A DNA stretch of 64,000 nt from Pseudomonas cerasi (GCF_900074915.1 NZ_LT222319.1:310001-374000); one strand, 5' to 3'; positions 8,988 to 19,042 are shown, counted from the stretch's first letter. The notes: generated from the letters alone by a model not told the origin. Translations and numbers: made by a program.

Positions 8988-9416
8988 ATGGAACCCATCA
9001 CCACCCTTAACACCCTGCACATCGTCGCCATCGCGTTGTTGCTGATCAGCGCGCTGGTGTTGGCCAGCGGGGTGGTCAAGGTGCGTCTTGAAGGCGACAC
9101 GACCGTGCAGAATCGCCTGCTCAAGCGGCCATTGCTGTTTTTCTGGGTGTTGATGGCCGTTTGCCTGGCGACGCTGCCGTTCAGTGGCTGGTGGCTGGTG
9201 CATTTGAAAGGCCCGTCACTGGGCCAGACCTGGGTGCTGGGCAGCAGCGTGCTTTACACCCTGGGGCTGTGCAGTTGGGTCTGGCTGGTGGCCAGGCTCA
9301 ACCGCTTGCGTCTTGGTGCCAAAGGTGGCAAGCGCGGCTTCACCTTGGCGCTGACGGTGATCAGCGTTGTGTGCTTCGTGGCAATGGCCGGTCTGACGGG
9401 CTTCAAACCGGCCTGA
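8988..9416 (+). CDS. DUF2269-type integral membrane protein
   Basis: 142 residues with four hydrophobic segments (about 9-29, 44-64, 75-97 and 117-137), separated by short basic loops (KVRLEG, LLKRP, RLNRLRLGAKGGKRG). This fits the small DUF2269 membrane family. RBS-like GAGGAA lies before the ATG. No functional residues can be named. It stands alone between a REP cluster and the convergent HAD gene. Confidence 0.7.
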   Translation: MEPITTLNTLHIVAIALLLISALVLASGVVKVRLEGDTTVQNRLLKRPLLFFWVLMAVCLATLPFSGWWLVHLKGPSLGQTWVLGSSVLYTLGLCSWVWLVARLNRLRLGAKGGKRGFTLALTVISVVCFVAMAGLTGFKPA

Positions 9417-9429
9417 GTATTGCCAGCAC

Positions 9430-10086
9430 TCAGTGGCGCAGGGTAATCACCGGCCAGCCGCGTCGCTCGGCTTCGGCACGCAATTTATCGTCCGGATCGA
9501 CCGCGACCGGGTTGGCCACCTGCTCCAGCAGAGGCAGGTCGTTCATCGAGTCACTGTAGAAATAGCTGCCCTCGAGGCTGAGCGCGTTGTCTTCCAGCCA
9601 CTGGTTGAGGCGTGTCACCTTGCCTTCACGGAAGCAGGGCACACCCGTGGTACGACCGGTATAGCGTCCATCCACCATTTCGCACTCGGTCGCCAGCAGG
9701 GTATCGATGCCCAGCTGCGCCACGATAGGTGCTGTCACAAAGCGGTTGGTGGCGGTGATCACCACCAGCTTGTCGCCAGCCTCTCGGTGTTTGGCGATCA
9801 ATTCCAGCGCCTTGGGCAGCATCATTGGTTCGATGCAGTCGCGCATGAACTCGCGATGCCACTGCTCAAGCTGCGCCATGTCAGTGTTGCCCAGAATCTC
9901 CAGGGTAAAATTCAGGTAGTCGGTCATGTTCAGCGTGCCGGCCAGGTAATCCTGATAGAACTCGTCGTTGCGGGTCTTGTAGGTCGCGGCATCAAGGATC
10001 CCGCGCCGGCACAGGTAATCGCCCCAGGCGTGATCGCTGTCGCCGCCCAGAAGGGTGTTGTCGAGGTCGAATAAAGCCAGGCGCAT
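9430..10086 (-). CDS. HAD-superfamily phosphatase (HAD-IB, SerB-like)
   Basis: 218 residues from the ATG at 10086 ([18 protein letters not shown]). Motif I is DLDNT with the nucleophile Asp followed by the second Asp two residues on; motif II is VVITATN; motif III/IV is the lysine of GKVTRL plus [13 protein letters not shown]. This is the HAD subfamily IB arrangement of phosphoserine phosphatase-like enzymes. Some Pseudomonas members are annotated as histidinol-phosphatases or general phosphomonoesterases; the substrate cannot be decided. It is divergent from rppH. Confidence 0.88.
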   Translation of the reverse strand: MRLALFDLDNTLLGGDSDHAWGDYLCRRGILDAATYKTRNDEFYQDYLAGTLNMTDYLNFTLEILGNTDMAQLEQWHREFMRDCIEPMMLPKALELIAKHREAGDKLVVITATNRFVTAPIVAQLGIDTLLATECEMVDGRYTGRTTGVPCFREGKVTRLNQWLEDNALSLEGSYFYSDSMNDLPLLEQVANPVAVDPDDKLRAEAERRGWPVITLRH

Positions 10087-10228
10087 AGGGTTACTCGCTG
10101 AAATAGTTGAAAAAAGAGCCCCAGAATACGAGGTTTTCACAAGTCTTCACATAAGGTGATAAGCCTCGTTGCTGGTTTGATCGCCTTTGTGGAACAATGC
10201 GGCGACATGCGTTTGCGAGGTTGTTGCC

Positions 10229-10708
10229 GTGATCGACCCCGATGGTTTCCGTCCTAATGTCGGGATTATTCTGACAAACGATGCTGGTCAGGTCCTATGG
10301 GCTCGGCGTATTAACCAGGATGCCTGGCAGTTTCCTCAAGGGGGTATCAACCCGCAGGAGACGCCGGAAGACGCGCTTTATCGCGAATTGAATGAAGAAG
10401 TCGGTCTGGAACGACATGATGTGCAAATACTTGCCTGCACTCGGGGCTGGTTGCGCTATCGTCTGCCGCAAAGACTGGTCCGTACCCACAGCCAGCCGCT
10501 GTGTATCGGCCAGAAGCAAAAATGGTTTCTCCTGCGCCTGATCTCCAACGAGCAGCGGGTGCGGATGGATTTGACCGGTAAACCGGAGTTCGATGGCTGG
10601 CGCTGGGTCAGTTATTGGTACCCGTTAGGCCAGGTGGTGACATTCAAGCGCGAGGTGTATCGACGCGCACTCAAAGAGCTTGCCCCGCGCCTCTTATCGC
10701 GCGACTGA
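10229..10708 (+). CDS. rppH: RNA pyrophosphohydrolase
   Basis: Removes pyrophosphate from the 5' triphosphate end of mRNAs, triggering RNase E decay. The start chosen is the GTG at 10229 ([14 protein letters not shown]), because RppH proteins begin exactly at (M)[11 protein letters not shown] and the length becomes 159 residues; a longer in-frame ATG at 10187 adds unrelated residues. The Nudix box is [20 protein letters not shown] plus VGL. It lies 21 bp upstream of ptsP, an arrangement conserved in gammaproteobacteria. Confidence 0.95.
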   Translation: MIDPDGFRPNVGIILTNDAGQVLWARRINQDAWQFPQGGINPQETPEDALYRELNEEVGLERHDVQILACTRGWLRYRLPQRLVRTHSQPLCIGQKQKWFLLRLISNEQRVRMDLTGKPEFDGWRWVSYWYPLGQVVTFKREVYRRALKELAPRLLSRD

Positions 10709-10729
10709 CACGGAGTTCGACCCCGAGCC

Positions 10730-13009
10730 ATGCTCAATACGCTGCGCAAGATCGTCCAGGAAGTTAACTCCGCCAAGGATCTCAAGGCGGCGTTGGGCAT
10801 TATTGTGTTGCGCGTCAAGGAGGCCATGGGCAGCCAGGTCTGCTCGGTCTACCTGCTCGATGCCGAGGTCAACCGCTTTGTCCTGATGGCTTCCGAAGGT
10901 CTCAACAAGCGCTCCATCGGCAAAGTCAGCATGGCGCCGAATGAAGGCCTTGTTGGTCTGGTCGGCACGCGTGAAGAACCGCTGAACCTCGAAAACGCCG
11001 CAGATCACCCTCGTTATCGCTACTTCGCCGAGACCGGTGAGGAACGCTACGCCTCGTTCCTGGGCGCGCCGATCATCCACCACCGGCGCGTGGTTGGCGT
11101 GTTGGTCATCCAGCAAAAGGAGCGCCGTCAGTTCGACGAGGGCGAAGAAGCCTTCCTGGTCACCATGAGCGCGCAACTGGCGGGCGTTATCGCGCATGCC
11201 GAAGCCACCGGCTCGATCCGCGGTCTGGGTCGTCAGGGCAAAGGCATTCAGGAAGCCAAGTTCGTGGGTGTCGCCGGTTCGCCGGGTGCTGCGGTCGGTG
11301 TCGCCGTGGTCATGCTGCCGCCTGCCGATCTGGAAGTGGTCCCCGACAAGACCGTCACTGACATCGCCGCTGAACTGGCGCTGTTCCAGAACGCGCTGGA
11401 AGGCGTACGCAATGACATGCGCACCCTGTCAGCCAAACTGGCCACCCAGTTGCGTCCCGAAGAGCGGGCGCTGTTCGATGTCTACCTGATGATGCTTGAC
11501 GACGCCTCGCTGGGCAGCGAAGTGACCGACGTCATCAAGACCGGTCAATGGGCGCAGGGTGCCTTGCGCTCGGTGGTCAGTGAGCACGTCAAACGTTTCG
11601 AGCTGATGGACGATGCCTACCTGCGCGAGCGGGCGTCGGACGTCAAGGACCTGGGCCGCCGTCTGCTGGCTTACCTCCAGGAGGCGCGACAACAGGCGCT
11701 GGTCTATCCCGATAACACGATTCTGGTCAGCGAGGAGCTGACCCCGGCCATGCTCGGCGAAGTGCCGGAAGGCAAACTGGTCGGCCTGGTGTCGGTTCAG
11801 GGTTCCGGCAACTCCCACGTCGCGATTCTGGCGCGGGCCATGGGCATTCCCACGGTCATGGGCCTTGTGGACTTCCCTTACTCCAAGGTCGATGGCATCG
11901 ATCTGGTGGTCGACGGCTATCATGGCGAAGTCTTCACCAACCCCAGCGAAATCATGCGCAAGCAGTTCGGCAAGGTGGTGGAGGAGGAGCGTCAGCTCTC
12001 CCAGGGCCTGGATGCCCTGCGCGAACTCCCTTGCGTCACTCTCGACGGGCATCGCATGCCGCTGTGGGTCAACACCGGTCTGCTGGCGGACGTGGCGCGT
12101 GCGCAACAGCGTGGCGCCGAAGGGGTGGGCCTGTACCGCACCGAAGTACCGTTCATGATCAACCAGCGCTTCCCGAGTGAAAAGGAACAGCTGGCGATCT
12201 ACCGCGAGCAACTGGCCGCCTTCCATCCACTGCCGGTGACCATGCGTAGCCTGGACATCGGTGGCGACAAGTCGCTGTCCTACTTCCCGATCAAGGAAGA
12301 CAACCCGTTCCTCGGCTGGCGCGGTATTCGCGTCACCCTCGACCACCCGGAAATTTTCCTGGTCCAGACCCGCGCCATGCTCAAGGCCAGCGAGGGCCTG
12401 AATAACCTGCGCATTCTATTGCCGATGATCTCCAGCACCCACGAAGTGGAAGAAGCGCTGCACCTGATCCACCGCGCCTGGGGCGAGGTGCGCGACGAAG
12501 GCACCGACGTTCCCATGCCGCCGGTGGGCGTGATGATCGAAGTGCCAGCCGCGGTCTACCAGACTCGCGATCTGGCGCGTCAGGTGGACTTCCTCTCGGT
12601 CGGCTCCAACGATCTGACTCAATACCTGCTCGCGGTCGACCGCAACAACCCGCGCGTGGCCGATCTCTATGATTACCTGCACCCGGCAGTGCTTCAGGCG
12701 CTGCAAAGCGTGGTGCGTGATGCCCACGCCGAGGGCAAGCCGGTGAGCATCTGCGGCGAAATGGCGGGTGACCCGGCAGCAGCGGTACTGTTGATGGCGA
12801 TGGGCTTCGACAGCCTGTCGATGAACGCCACCAACCTGCCGAAAGTGAAGTGGATGCTGCGCCAGATCAACCTCAGCAAGGCCAAGGAACTGCTGGCGCA
12901 ACTGATGACCAACGATAACCCGCAAGTCATCAGCAGTTCTCTGCAACTGGCGCTGAAAAACCTCGGCCTGTCGCGGATGATCAACCCCAGCTCGGTCAAA
13001 GGGCACTAA
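10730..13009 (+). CDS. ptsP: Phosphoenolpyruvate-protein phosphotransferase PtsP (enzyme I-Ntr)
   Basis: First phosphotransfer enzyme of the nitrogen PTS; it takes phosphate from PEP and passes it to NPr and EIIA-Ntr. 759 residues: an N-terminal GAF domain (about 1-150, KDLKAALGIIVLRVKEAMG onward) that in this family senses glutamine/2-oxoglutarate, then enzyme I domains. The phosphorylated histidine is His363 in SGNSHVAILARAMGIP. The PEP-binding barrel has GVGLYRTEVPFM, RSLDIGGDKSL and the catalytic cysteine in SICGEMAGDP. Likely an operon with rppH. Confidence 0.97.
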   Translation: MLNTLRKIVQEVNSAKDLKAALGIIVLRVKEAMGSQVCSVYLLDAEVNRFVLMASEGLNKRSIGKVSMAPNEGLVGLVGTREEPLNLENAADHPRYRYFAETGEERYASFLGAPIIHHRRVVGVLVIQQKERRQFDEGEEAFLVTMSAQLAGVIAHAEATGSIRGLGRQGKGIQEAKFVGVAGSPGAAVGVAVVMLPPADLEVVPDKTVTDIAAELALFQNALEGVRNDMRTLSAKLATQLRPEERALFDVYLMMLDDASLGSEVTDVIKTGQWAQGALRSVVSEHVKRFELMDDAYLRERASDVKDLGRRLLAYLQEARQQALVYPDNTILVSEELTPAMLGEVPEGKLVGLVSVQGSGNSHVAILARAMGIPTVMGLVDFPYSKVDGIDLVVDGYHGEVFTNPSEIMRKQFGKVVEEERQLSQGLDALRELPCVTLDGHRMPLWVNTGLLADVARAQQRGAEGVGLYRTEVPFMINQRFPSEKEQLAIYREQLAAFHPLPVTMRSLDIGGDKSLSYFPIKEDNPFLGWRGIRVTLDHPEIFLVQTRAMLKASEGLNNLRILLPMISSTHEVEEALHLIHRAWGEVRDEGTDVPMPPVGVMIEVPAAVYQTRDLARQVDFLSVGSNDLTQYLLAVDRNNPRVADLYDYLHPAVLQALQSVVRDAHAEGKPVSICGEMAGDPAAAVLLMAMGFDSLSMNATNLPKVKWMLRQINLSKAKELLAQLMTNDNPQVISSSLQLALKNLGLSRMINPSSVKGH

Positions 13010-13023
13010 GCGCTACTAATGCT

Positions 13024-13203
13024 TTCGTGAGCAAGCTCACTCCCACAGGGGTACACATGCACCTTTGGGGCGGGCCGGTCGACGTTCGTTTGTTCGCCAA
13101 GAGGCCGGTACAGACTCCGGGGAATGGGGCGTTTGGGCTACTGCCTTCGTGAGCAAGCTCACTCCCACAGGGGGTACACATGCACCTTTGGGGCGGGCCG
13201 GTC
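13024..13203. repeat. Two direct copies of a Pseudomonas REP-containing unit
   Basis: A 57-58 base segment at 13024-13080 is repeated almost perfectly at 13146-13203 (one extra G in the second). Each starts with the palindrome CGTGAGCAAGCTCACTCCCACAG, here cited only by its core GAGCAAGCTC, and continues to a GGGGCGGGCCGGTC end. The 65 bases between hold a GCCAAGAGGCCGGTAC half unit. This is a different REP style from the GGAGCGT clusters elsewhere. It lies between ptsP and lgt. Confidence 0.8.
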
Positions 13204-13383
13204 AGACCTTTATATAACGCTGTGCGCGGAAGCGCTAAGCGTACGGCTGAACACATCAGGCGTATCTTTTTTCATTTCGTTCAGGCGGCTTCCATCGGTC
13301 GCCGCTAGAGCATCCTGCCGGGCTCCGGTAACATGCGCGCCTGATTCAGTCGCTCGCAAGGGCGTTCCAATTGAGGAGTCGCA

Positions 13384-14196
13384 ATGCTGCCTTACCCGCA
13401 GATTGACCCGGTAGCCGTCGCTATCGGCCCGCTGCAAATTCACTGGTACGGTTTGATGTACCTGGTCGGTATCGGCGGCGCCTGGCTGCTTGCGTCGCGT
13501 CGCCTGAACAAGTTCGACCCGACCTGGACCAAGGAAAAACTCTCCGACCTGATTTTCTGGCTGGCCATGGGCGTGATTGTCGGTGGGCGGCTGGGCTACG
13601 TGCTGTTCTACGACCTGTCGGCCTACATCGCCAACCCGCTGCTGATCTTCGAAGTCTGGAAGGGTGGTATGGCGTTCCACGGCGGCTTTGTCGGCGTGAT
13701 GATCGCGGCCTGGTGGTTTGGCAAACGCAACGGCAAAAGCTTCTTCCAGCTGATGGACTTCGTTGCTCCGCTGGTGCCGATCGGCCTGGGTGCCGGGCGT
13801 ATCGGCAACTTCATCAATGCCGAGCTGTGGGGCAAGCCGACCGACGTGCCGTGGGCCATGGTCTTTCCGCCGTTCAGCGACCCTGCGCAACTGGCGCGTC
13901 ATCCTTCGCAGCTGTATCAGTTCGCGTTGGAAGGCGTTGCGCTGTTCATCATCCTCAATCTGTACGCCCGCAAGCCGCGTCCAACCATGGCCGTTTCCGG
14001 CATGTTTGCGCTGTTTTACGGGATCTTCCGCTTTGTGGTCGAGTTCGTCCGCGTCCCTGACGCCCAGTTGGGCTACCTGGCATGGGGCTGGGTGACCATG
14101 GGTCAGATCCTCAGCCTGCCGATGATCATCGCCGGCCTGTTCCTGATCTGGCTGGCCTACAAGCGCGAACCGTCTGCCAGCAAGGCAGCGGCTTAA
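13384..14196 (+). CDS. lgt: Prolipoprotein diacylglyceryl transferase
   Basis: Inner-membrane enzyme that adds diacylglycerol from phosphatidylglycerol to the lipobox cysteine of prolipoproteins. 270 residues with about seven hydrophobic segments. The Lgt signature is present: the conserved His in [13 protein letters not shown], the Arg-Asn pair in [15 protein letters not shown] and HPSQLYQ. The ATG is preceded by TTGAGGAGTCGCA, a good ribosome binding site. It lies 52 bp upstream of thyA, the usual partner. Confidence 0.97.
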   Translation: MLPYPQIDPVAVAIGPLQIHWYGLMYLVGIGGAWLLASRRLNKFDPTWTKEKLSDLIFWLAMGVIVGGRLGYVLFYDLSAYIANPLLIFEVWKGGMAFHGGFVGVMIAAWWFGKRNGKSFFQLMDFVAPLVPIGLGAGRIGNFINAELWGKPTDVPWAMVFPPFSDPAQLARHPSQLYQFALEGVALFIILNLYARKPRPTMAVSGMFALFYGIFRFVVEFVRVPDAQLGYLAWGWVTMGQILSLPMIIAGLFLIWLAYKREPSASKAAA

Positions 14197-14248
14197 TACC
14201 GAAACGCCGGGTGTCAGCACCCGGCGCGTTCAACAAGGCAGGTGATTT

Positions 14249-15220
14249 ATGAAGCAATATCTGGAACTGGTCGCTCATGTGATCAAGCACGGGACCTTGC
14301 AAGCCAACCGTACCGGCGTGAACACCATCAGCTTTCCGGGTGCGATGCTGCGTTATGACTTGCAGGAAGGTTTTCCGGCGATCACCACACGGCGCATGGC
14401 CTTCAAATCGGCCATCGGCGAGATGGTCGGCTTTCTGCGTGGCGTGAACAACGCCGCCGAATTCCGCGAACTGGGCTGCAAGGTCTGGGATCAGAACGCC
14501 AACGAAAACACTCAGTGGCTGAACAACCCGTTCCGCAAGGGCGAGGACGATCTGGGCGAAATCTATGGCGTGCAATGGCGCAAGTGGCCAGCCTACAAGC
14601 GTATCGATGCCGGCAATGTCGCGGCCATCGAACTGGCGCTGGGCCAGGGGTATCGTCAGATTGCCGAATCCGAAGAAGACGGTCAGTCGTTCGTGGTCCT
14701 GTACAAGGCCATCGACCAGATTCGCCAGTGCGTCGACACCATCATCAACGACCCAGGCAGCCGCCGCATCCTGTTCCACGGCTGGAACTGCGCACAGCTC
14801 GATGAAATGGCCCTGCCGCCGTGCCACCTGCTGTACCAACTGCACCCGAACCCGCAGACCCGCGAAATCTCGCTGACGCTGTACATCCGCTCCAACGATC
14901 TGGGCCTCGGCACGCCGTTCAACCTGACCGAAGGCGCCGCGCTGCTGAGCCTGATCGGCCGCCTGACCGGCTACACCCCACGCTGGTTCACCTACTTCAT
15001 CGGCGACGCCCACGTGTACGAAAACCATCTGGACATGCTCAACGAACAGATGACCCGCGAGCCGTACCCGATGCCGAAACTGGTCATCTCCGATCGTGTA
15101 CCCGAGTTTGCCAAGACCGGTGTGTACCAGCCTGAATGGCTGGAACTGATCGAGCCTTCGGACTTCACCCTGGAAGGCTACCAGCACCACCCGGCAATGA
15201 CGGCGCCGATGGCGGTCTAA
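14249..15220 (+). CDS. thyA: Thymidylate synthase
   Basis: Methylates dUMP to dTMP using methylenetetrahydrofolate. The catalytic cysteine is in [10 protein letters not shown]; the dUMP-binding Arg is in [27 protein letters not shown] and GDAHVYENH are the usual nucleotide/folate-site segments. At 323 residues it is about 60 longer than E. coli ThyA, the difference being an internal insert at about residues 110-155 ([20 protein letters not shown] onward), as in some other bacterial ThyA proteins. It follows lgt. Confidence 0.96.
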   Translation: MKQYLELVAHVIKHGTLQANRTGVNTISFPGAMLRYDLQEGFPAITTRRMAFKSAIGEMVGFLRGVNNAAEFRELGCKVWDQNANENTQWLNNPFRKGEDDLGEIYGVQWRKWPAYKRIDAGNVAAIELALGQGYRQIAESEEDGQSFVVLYKAIDQIRQCVDTIINDPGSRRILFHGWNCAQLDEMALPPCHLLYQLHPNPQTREISLTLYIRSNDLGLGTPFNLTEGAALLSLIGRLTGYTPRWFTYFIGDAHVYENHLDMLNEQMTREPYPMPKLVISDRVPEFAKTGVYQPEWLELIEPSDFTLEGYQHHPAMTAPMAV

Positions 15221-15281
15221 GAGGGCTTCGCGCTATGACCTTCTCGTTCCCGCCTGAGGAACGAGAGGTGTCAAACCCCTC

Positions 15282-15728
15282 TCAATGCCCATGACTCCTC
15301 CCCACATGTGAAGGCTCGCCCTCTGGCGCTGCCACAGCCCCCGTCACTTCCAGCCTCTCCAGTATCGCGCAATGTTCTGTCGTGCCATCGCTGCAGCGGC
15401 GGCGCAGGTCGAGCAGTTGTTCCTGGAGCGCTTGCAGGCTTGCGACTCGGGCGTTGACGTGTTCGATGTGTTCGTCGATCAGGGCGTTGACGTTTTCGCA
15501 CTGGTCCTGCGGGCTGTCGCGCAGGTTGAGCAGGTTGCGGATTTCTTCGAGGGTCATGTCCAGGCTGCGGCAATTGCGGATGAACGACAGGCGCTCCATG
15601 TGCGCCTGGGTATACAGCCGGTAATTGCCGTCACTGCGGGCGGGGGCGGGCAGCAGGCCTTCGCGTTCGTAATAACGGATGGTTTCGACCTGGGTGTCGG
15701 TCAGTTTTGCCAGTTCGCCGATTTTCAT
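15282..15728 (-). CDS. cadR: MerR-family cadmium/lead-responsive regulator
   Basis: 148 residues. An N-terminal MerR helix-turn-helix (MKIGELAKLTDTQVETIRYY, then EREGLLP) is followed by a dimerisation helix and a metal site with three cysteines in CadR positions: QDQCENV, and RRRCSDGTTEHC. The C-terminus is histidine-tailed (HVGRSHGH), as in P. putida CadR, where extra histidines help bind cadmium. It is divergent from the CadA-type ATPase and should bind the palindrome between them. Confidence 0.93.
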   Translation of the reverse strand: MKIGELAKLTDTQVETIRYYEREGLLPAPARSDGNYRLYTQAHMERLSFIRNCRSLDMTLEEIRNLLNLRDSPQDQCENVNALIDEHIEHVNARVASLQALQEQLLDLRRRCSDGTTEHCAILERLEVTGAVAAPEGEPSHVGRSHGH

Positions 15729-15754
15729 TTCGACTCATCTCGTTTGAGTGCTTG

Positions 15755-15775
15755 ACCCTATAGTGGCTACAGGGT
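15755..15775 (+). promoter_or_regulatory. CadR operator within the cadA promoter
   Basis: A 21-base MerR-type dyad begins ACCCTATAG and ends CTACAGGGT around a central TGG. It overlaps a -35 hexamer TTGACC (15752-15757), with a possible -10 TTCACT at 15777-15782, giving the overlong 19-base spacer typical of MerR-activated promoters. It lies in the 86 bp between the two divergent starts. Confidence 0.85.
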
Positions 15776-15814
15776 GTTCACTTGGCAACAAGCAGAATCC
15801 TGGAGCCACAACGA

Positions 15815-18073
15815 ATGGGCACGACGATCAAGAATTCCCCCGCACATGACCACGATCATGACCATGATCACGGCGAGCACGCACACGAGCAAAAGCCCGT
15901 GGAGCATGCCCATTCGTGCTGCTCCAGCGATGCACAGCCCGCTGTAGTGACCTTTGGCGAAGCGTCTGCAGCGGGTGGTCGTCTGAGCAGCTTTCGTATC
16001 GAGGCGATGGATTGCCCCACCGAGCAGACGCTGATCCAGAACAAGCTGGGCAAGCTGGCCGGTGTGCAGAAGCTGGAATTCAACCTGATCAACCGCATGC
16101 TGGGGGTCTGGCACGACCTGCCGTCCACCGACCCGATTCGTGAGGCTATCAGTTCACTGGGCATGCAGGCCGAGCCGATCGAGGAAGGTGCAGCGTCTGC
16201 CGACTCGGCGCCGGTGGTGAAGAAACACTGGTGGCCGCTGGCGTTGTCCGGCGTTGCGGCGCTGGGTGCAGAAGTGGTCCATTTTGCTTCACTCGGCCCG
16301 ACTTGGGTGGTTGCTTTGCTGGCGCTGGTGTCGATCTTCAGTTGCGGGCTGACGACCTACAAGAAGGGCTGGATCGCACTCAAGAACTTCAACCTGAACA
16401 TCAATGCGCTGATGAGCATCGCGGTGACCGGCGCCATTCTGATCGGTCAGTGGCCGGAAGCGGCAATGGTGATGTTCCTGTTTACCATCGCCGAGTTGAT
16501 CGAAGCCAAGTCACTGGACCGCGCGCGCAATGCGATCAGTGGCCTGATGCAACTGACGCCTGAGCTTGCCACCGTCAAGCAGGCGGATGGCAGCTGGCAG
16601 GAAATCGAAGCCAAAAACGTCGAACTGGAGGCTATCGTCCGGATCAAGCCGGGCGAGCGTGTCGGGCTCGACGGTAAAGTGGTGTCCGGCAGCTCGACGA
16701 TCGATCAGGCATCGATTACCGGTGAAAGCCTGCCGGTGGAAAAGACTGTCGGCGACAAGGTTTTCGCGGGCACCATCAACCAGGCCGGTTCGCTGGAGTA
16801 TCGCGTCACCGCCGCCGCAAACAACTCGACGCTGGCGCGCATCATTCATGCGGTAGAAGCGGCTCAGGGTTCGCGTGCGCCGACCCAGCGCTTTGTCGAC
16901 AGCTTTTCCCGTATCTATACGCCAGTGGTGTTCGTCGTTGCGTTGGCATTGGCGTTGGTCGCGCCGCTGTTCTTCGGCGGCGAATGGTATGACTGGATCT
17001 ACCGGGCGCTGGTGCTGCTGGTGGTGGCCTGCCCATGTGCGCTGGTGATTTCCACGCCGGTGACCATCGTCAGCGGTCTGGCAGCGGCGGCGCGCAAGGG
17101 GATTTTGATCAAGGGTGGCGTCTATCTGGAAATGGGCGAGAAGCTCGATTACCTGGCCTTGGATAAAACCGGCACGTTGACCCACGGCAAACCGGTGCAG
17201 ACTGATTATGTGCCATTGAACCCTGCTGTTGCCGACAGTGCCCCGGTGATTGCCGCGAGCCTTGCCGGGCGTTCAGATCACCCGGTTTCCCAAGCGATTG
17301 CCAAGGCCGCCGATGGCAGCCTGACGCTGCATGAAGTCAGCGCGTTCGAGGCGCTGGGTGGGCGGGGTGTGAAAGGCGAGATCAACGGCCAGATGTATCA
17401 CCTGGGCAACCATCGCCTGGTGGAGGAGTTGGGCCTGTGTTCGCCGGAGCTGGAAGCCAGACTCGATGCGCTGGAAATGCAGGGCAAGACCGTGGTGCTG
17501 TTGCTTGATGCCTCTGGCCCGATCGCGCTGTTTGCCGTCGCCGATACGGTGAAGGAGACCAGCCGCGAAGCCATTGCCCAGTTGCACGATCTGGGCATCA
17601 AGACGGTCATGCTGACCGGTGATAACCCGCACACCGCCAAGGCGATTGCCGATCAGGTCGGCATCGATGAAGCGCAGGGTAATCTGCTGCCTGCCGACAA
17701 GCTCAGTGCGATCGAGGCGCTTTACGGCCGTAATCACCGGGTAGGCATGGTGGGCGACGGTATCAATGATGCCCCTGCGCTGGCCCGTGCGGAGATTGGT
17801 TTCGCGATGGCCGCTGCAGGCACCGATACGGCTATCGAGACAGCAGATGTCGCCCTGATGGACGATGATCTGCGCAAGATTCCAACATTCATTGCGCTTT
17901 CACGCCGGACGTCGGCGGTGCTGAAACAGAACATCGTGTTGGCCATTGCGACCAAGGTGCTGTTCATCGGCATCACCTTCGCGGGCCTGGCGACCATGTG
18001 GATGGCGGTGTTTGCCGATATGGGCGTGAGCTTGCTGGTGGTGTTCAACGGTTTGCGCTTGCTCAAGAAGTGA
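15815..18073 (+). CDS. cadA: Zn/Cd/Pb-exporting P1B-type ATPase
   Basis: Inner-membrane pump expelling Zn(II), Cd(II) or Pb(II). The ATG at 15815 (MGTTIKNSPAHDHDH) gives 752 residues. Order: a His-rich N-terminus (HDHDHDHDHGEHAHEQ, then HAHSCC), one HMA domain with MDCPTE, membrane helices, the actuator TGESLP, the transport motif CPC in VACPCALVIST, the phosphorylated Asp in DKTGT, the HP locus (SDHPVSQAI) and GDGINDAPAL. CPC plus CadR control indicates the Zn/Cd/Pb subgroup rather than copper. A REP cluster follows. Confidence 0.95.
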   Translation: MGTTIKNSPAHDHDHDHDHGEHAHEQKPVEHAHSCCSSDAQPAVVTFGEASAAGGRLSSFRIEAMDCPTEQTLIQNKLGKLAGVQKLEFNLINRMLGVWHDLPSTDPIREAISSLGMQAEPIEEGAASADSAPVVKKHWWPLALSGVAALGAEVVHFASLGPTWVVALLALVSIFSCGLTTYKKGWIALKNFNLNINALMSIAVTGAILIGQWPEAAMVMFLFTIAELIEAKSLDRARNAISGLMQLTPELATVKQADGSWQEIEAKNVELEAIVRIKPGERVGLDGKVVSGSSTIDQASITGESLPVEKTVGDKVFAGTINQAGSLEYRVTAAANNSTLARIIHAVEAAQGSRAPTQRFVDSFSRIYTPVVFVVALALALVAPLFFGGEWYDWIYRALVLLVVACPCALVISTPVTIVSGLAAAARKGILIKGGVYLEMGEKLDYLALDKTGTLTHGKPVQTDYVPLNPAVADSAPVIAASLAGRSDHPVSQAIAKAADGSLTLHEVSAFEALGGRGVKGEINGQMYHLGNHRLVEELGLCSPELEARLDALEMQGKTVVLLLDASGPIALFAVADTVKETSREAIAQLHDLGIKTVMLTGDNPHTAKAIADQVGIDEAQGNLLPADKLSAIEALYGRNHRVGMVGDGINDAPALARAEIGFAMAAAGTDTAIETADVALMDDDLRKIPTFIALSRRTSAVLKQNIVLAIATKVLFIGITFAGLATMWMAVFADMGVSLLVVFNGLRLLKK

Positions 18074-18084
18074 TCAGTCGGCAA

Positions 18085-18230
18085 CGTTGAAGGGCGGACG
18101 CGGAGCGTCCGGAACGGCATTCCCACGCGGAGCATGGGAACGATAATCATGGCCACCGGCTTCGATCACTGGCTATCGCTCCCACGCTCCGCGTGGTAGC
18201 GCCTTTCTGGACGCTCTGCGTCCGCCTTCA
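18085..18230. repeat. REP-like palindromes between cadA and hutG
   Basis: Palindromic words GGACGCGGAGCGTCC, TTCCCACGCGGAGCATGGGAACGAT, cited here by the cores GGAGCGTCC and CCCACGC, and GGACGCTCTGCGTCC fill the gap between two convergent genes. Same family as the clusters at 0.4 and 8.7 kb. Confidence 0.75.
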
Positions 18231-19031
18231 TCAGCCAAAGCGCTCCTGGCCCCAGGCGATGAAGGTTTCCAGCAGTGGCTTGAGCACGGCGCGGGTCGGC
18301 TCGGCCAGGTCCGGGCGGTAGTGGAAGGGCACGAATTCGTCCATATAGGTGCTTTGCGCCAGCTCCAGCTGTACCGCGTGGATGTTGTTGGCCGGGCTGC
18401 CGTAGTGGCGGGTGATGTGGCCGCCCTTGAAGCGCCCGTTCAACACATGGCTGTAGTCCTTGGCCGCTGCGCAGACCTGCTCCAGTCGGCTGGCCAGTTC
18501 CGGGTCGCAGCTCAGACCATTGAAGGTGCCCAGGTTGAAGTCCGGCAGGCGGCCGTCGAACAGGTGCGGGATGTGGCCGCGAATCGAGTGGGCGTCGAAC
18601 AGTAGCGCATAACCAAACTCGTCACGCATGCGCTGCAGTTCCTGCTCCAGCGTCTGGTGATACGGCGTCCAGATCTGTTGCAGATACCGCGCTCGTTCCT
18701 CTGCGCTGGGCGTCTGGCCGTCTTTGAACAGTGGTACTCCGTCGAACAGGATCGATGGAAACAGGCCGGTGGTCGCACCGGCGTACATGGGCTTGTCGTC
18801 AGACGGCCTGTTGAGGTCGATGACAAAGCGCGAGTATTCGGCGGCCAGGGTGCTGGCGCCCAATTCAGCGGCGAAGTCATACAAACGCGGAATGTGCCAG
18901 TCGGTGTCCGGCAGGCTCAAGGCTTCGTCCACCAGTGCGGCTTCGACCACCGGGGTCAGTTTCAGACCGGCATGCGGCATGCTGATCAGCAGCGGAATAC
19001 GGCCACGCTTGAATGTCAGAACGTTATCCAC
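18231..19031 (-). CDS. hutG: N-formylglutamate deformylase
   Basis: Last step of the five-step histidine pathway: formylglutamate to glutamate and formate. 266 residues of the FGase family, with the metal/substrate motifs LLISMPHAGLKL, RFVIDLNRPSDD, LFDAHSIRGHIP and the late GGHITRHYGSPANNIHAVQLE. It is the promoter-distal gene of the hut operon, 11 bp after hutI. Confidence 0.95.
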   Translation of the reverse strand: MDNVLTFKRGRIPLLISMPHAGLKLTPVVEAALVDEALSLPDTDWHIPRLYDFAAELGASTLAAEYSRFVIDLNRPSDDKPMYAGATTGLFPSILFDGVPLFKDGQTPSAEERARYLQQIWTPYHQTLEQELQRMRDEFGYALLFDAHSIRGHIPHLFDGRLPDFNLGTFNGLSCDPELASRLEQVCAAAKDYSHVLNGRFKGGHITRHYGSPANNIHAVQLELAQSTYMDEFVPFHYRPDLAEPTRAVLKPLLETFIAWGQERFG

Positions 19032-19042
19032 AGGGCTCTCCT

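Noticed and set aside
13024..13203. Possible CRISPR repeats
   Set aside because: Only two copies, no regular spacers, no cas genes; the unit is a REP with flanking sequence.
15782..15814. TTG start 33 bases upstream for cadA
   Set aside because: It would overlap the promoter -10 region and adds residues not expected before the His-rich N-terminus; the ATG at 15815 is better.
15840..15880. Short tandem repeat (GACCACGATCAT-like)
   Set aside because: This is the coding sequence of the His-Asp metal-binding N-terminus of CadA, not a separate repeat element.
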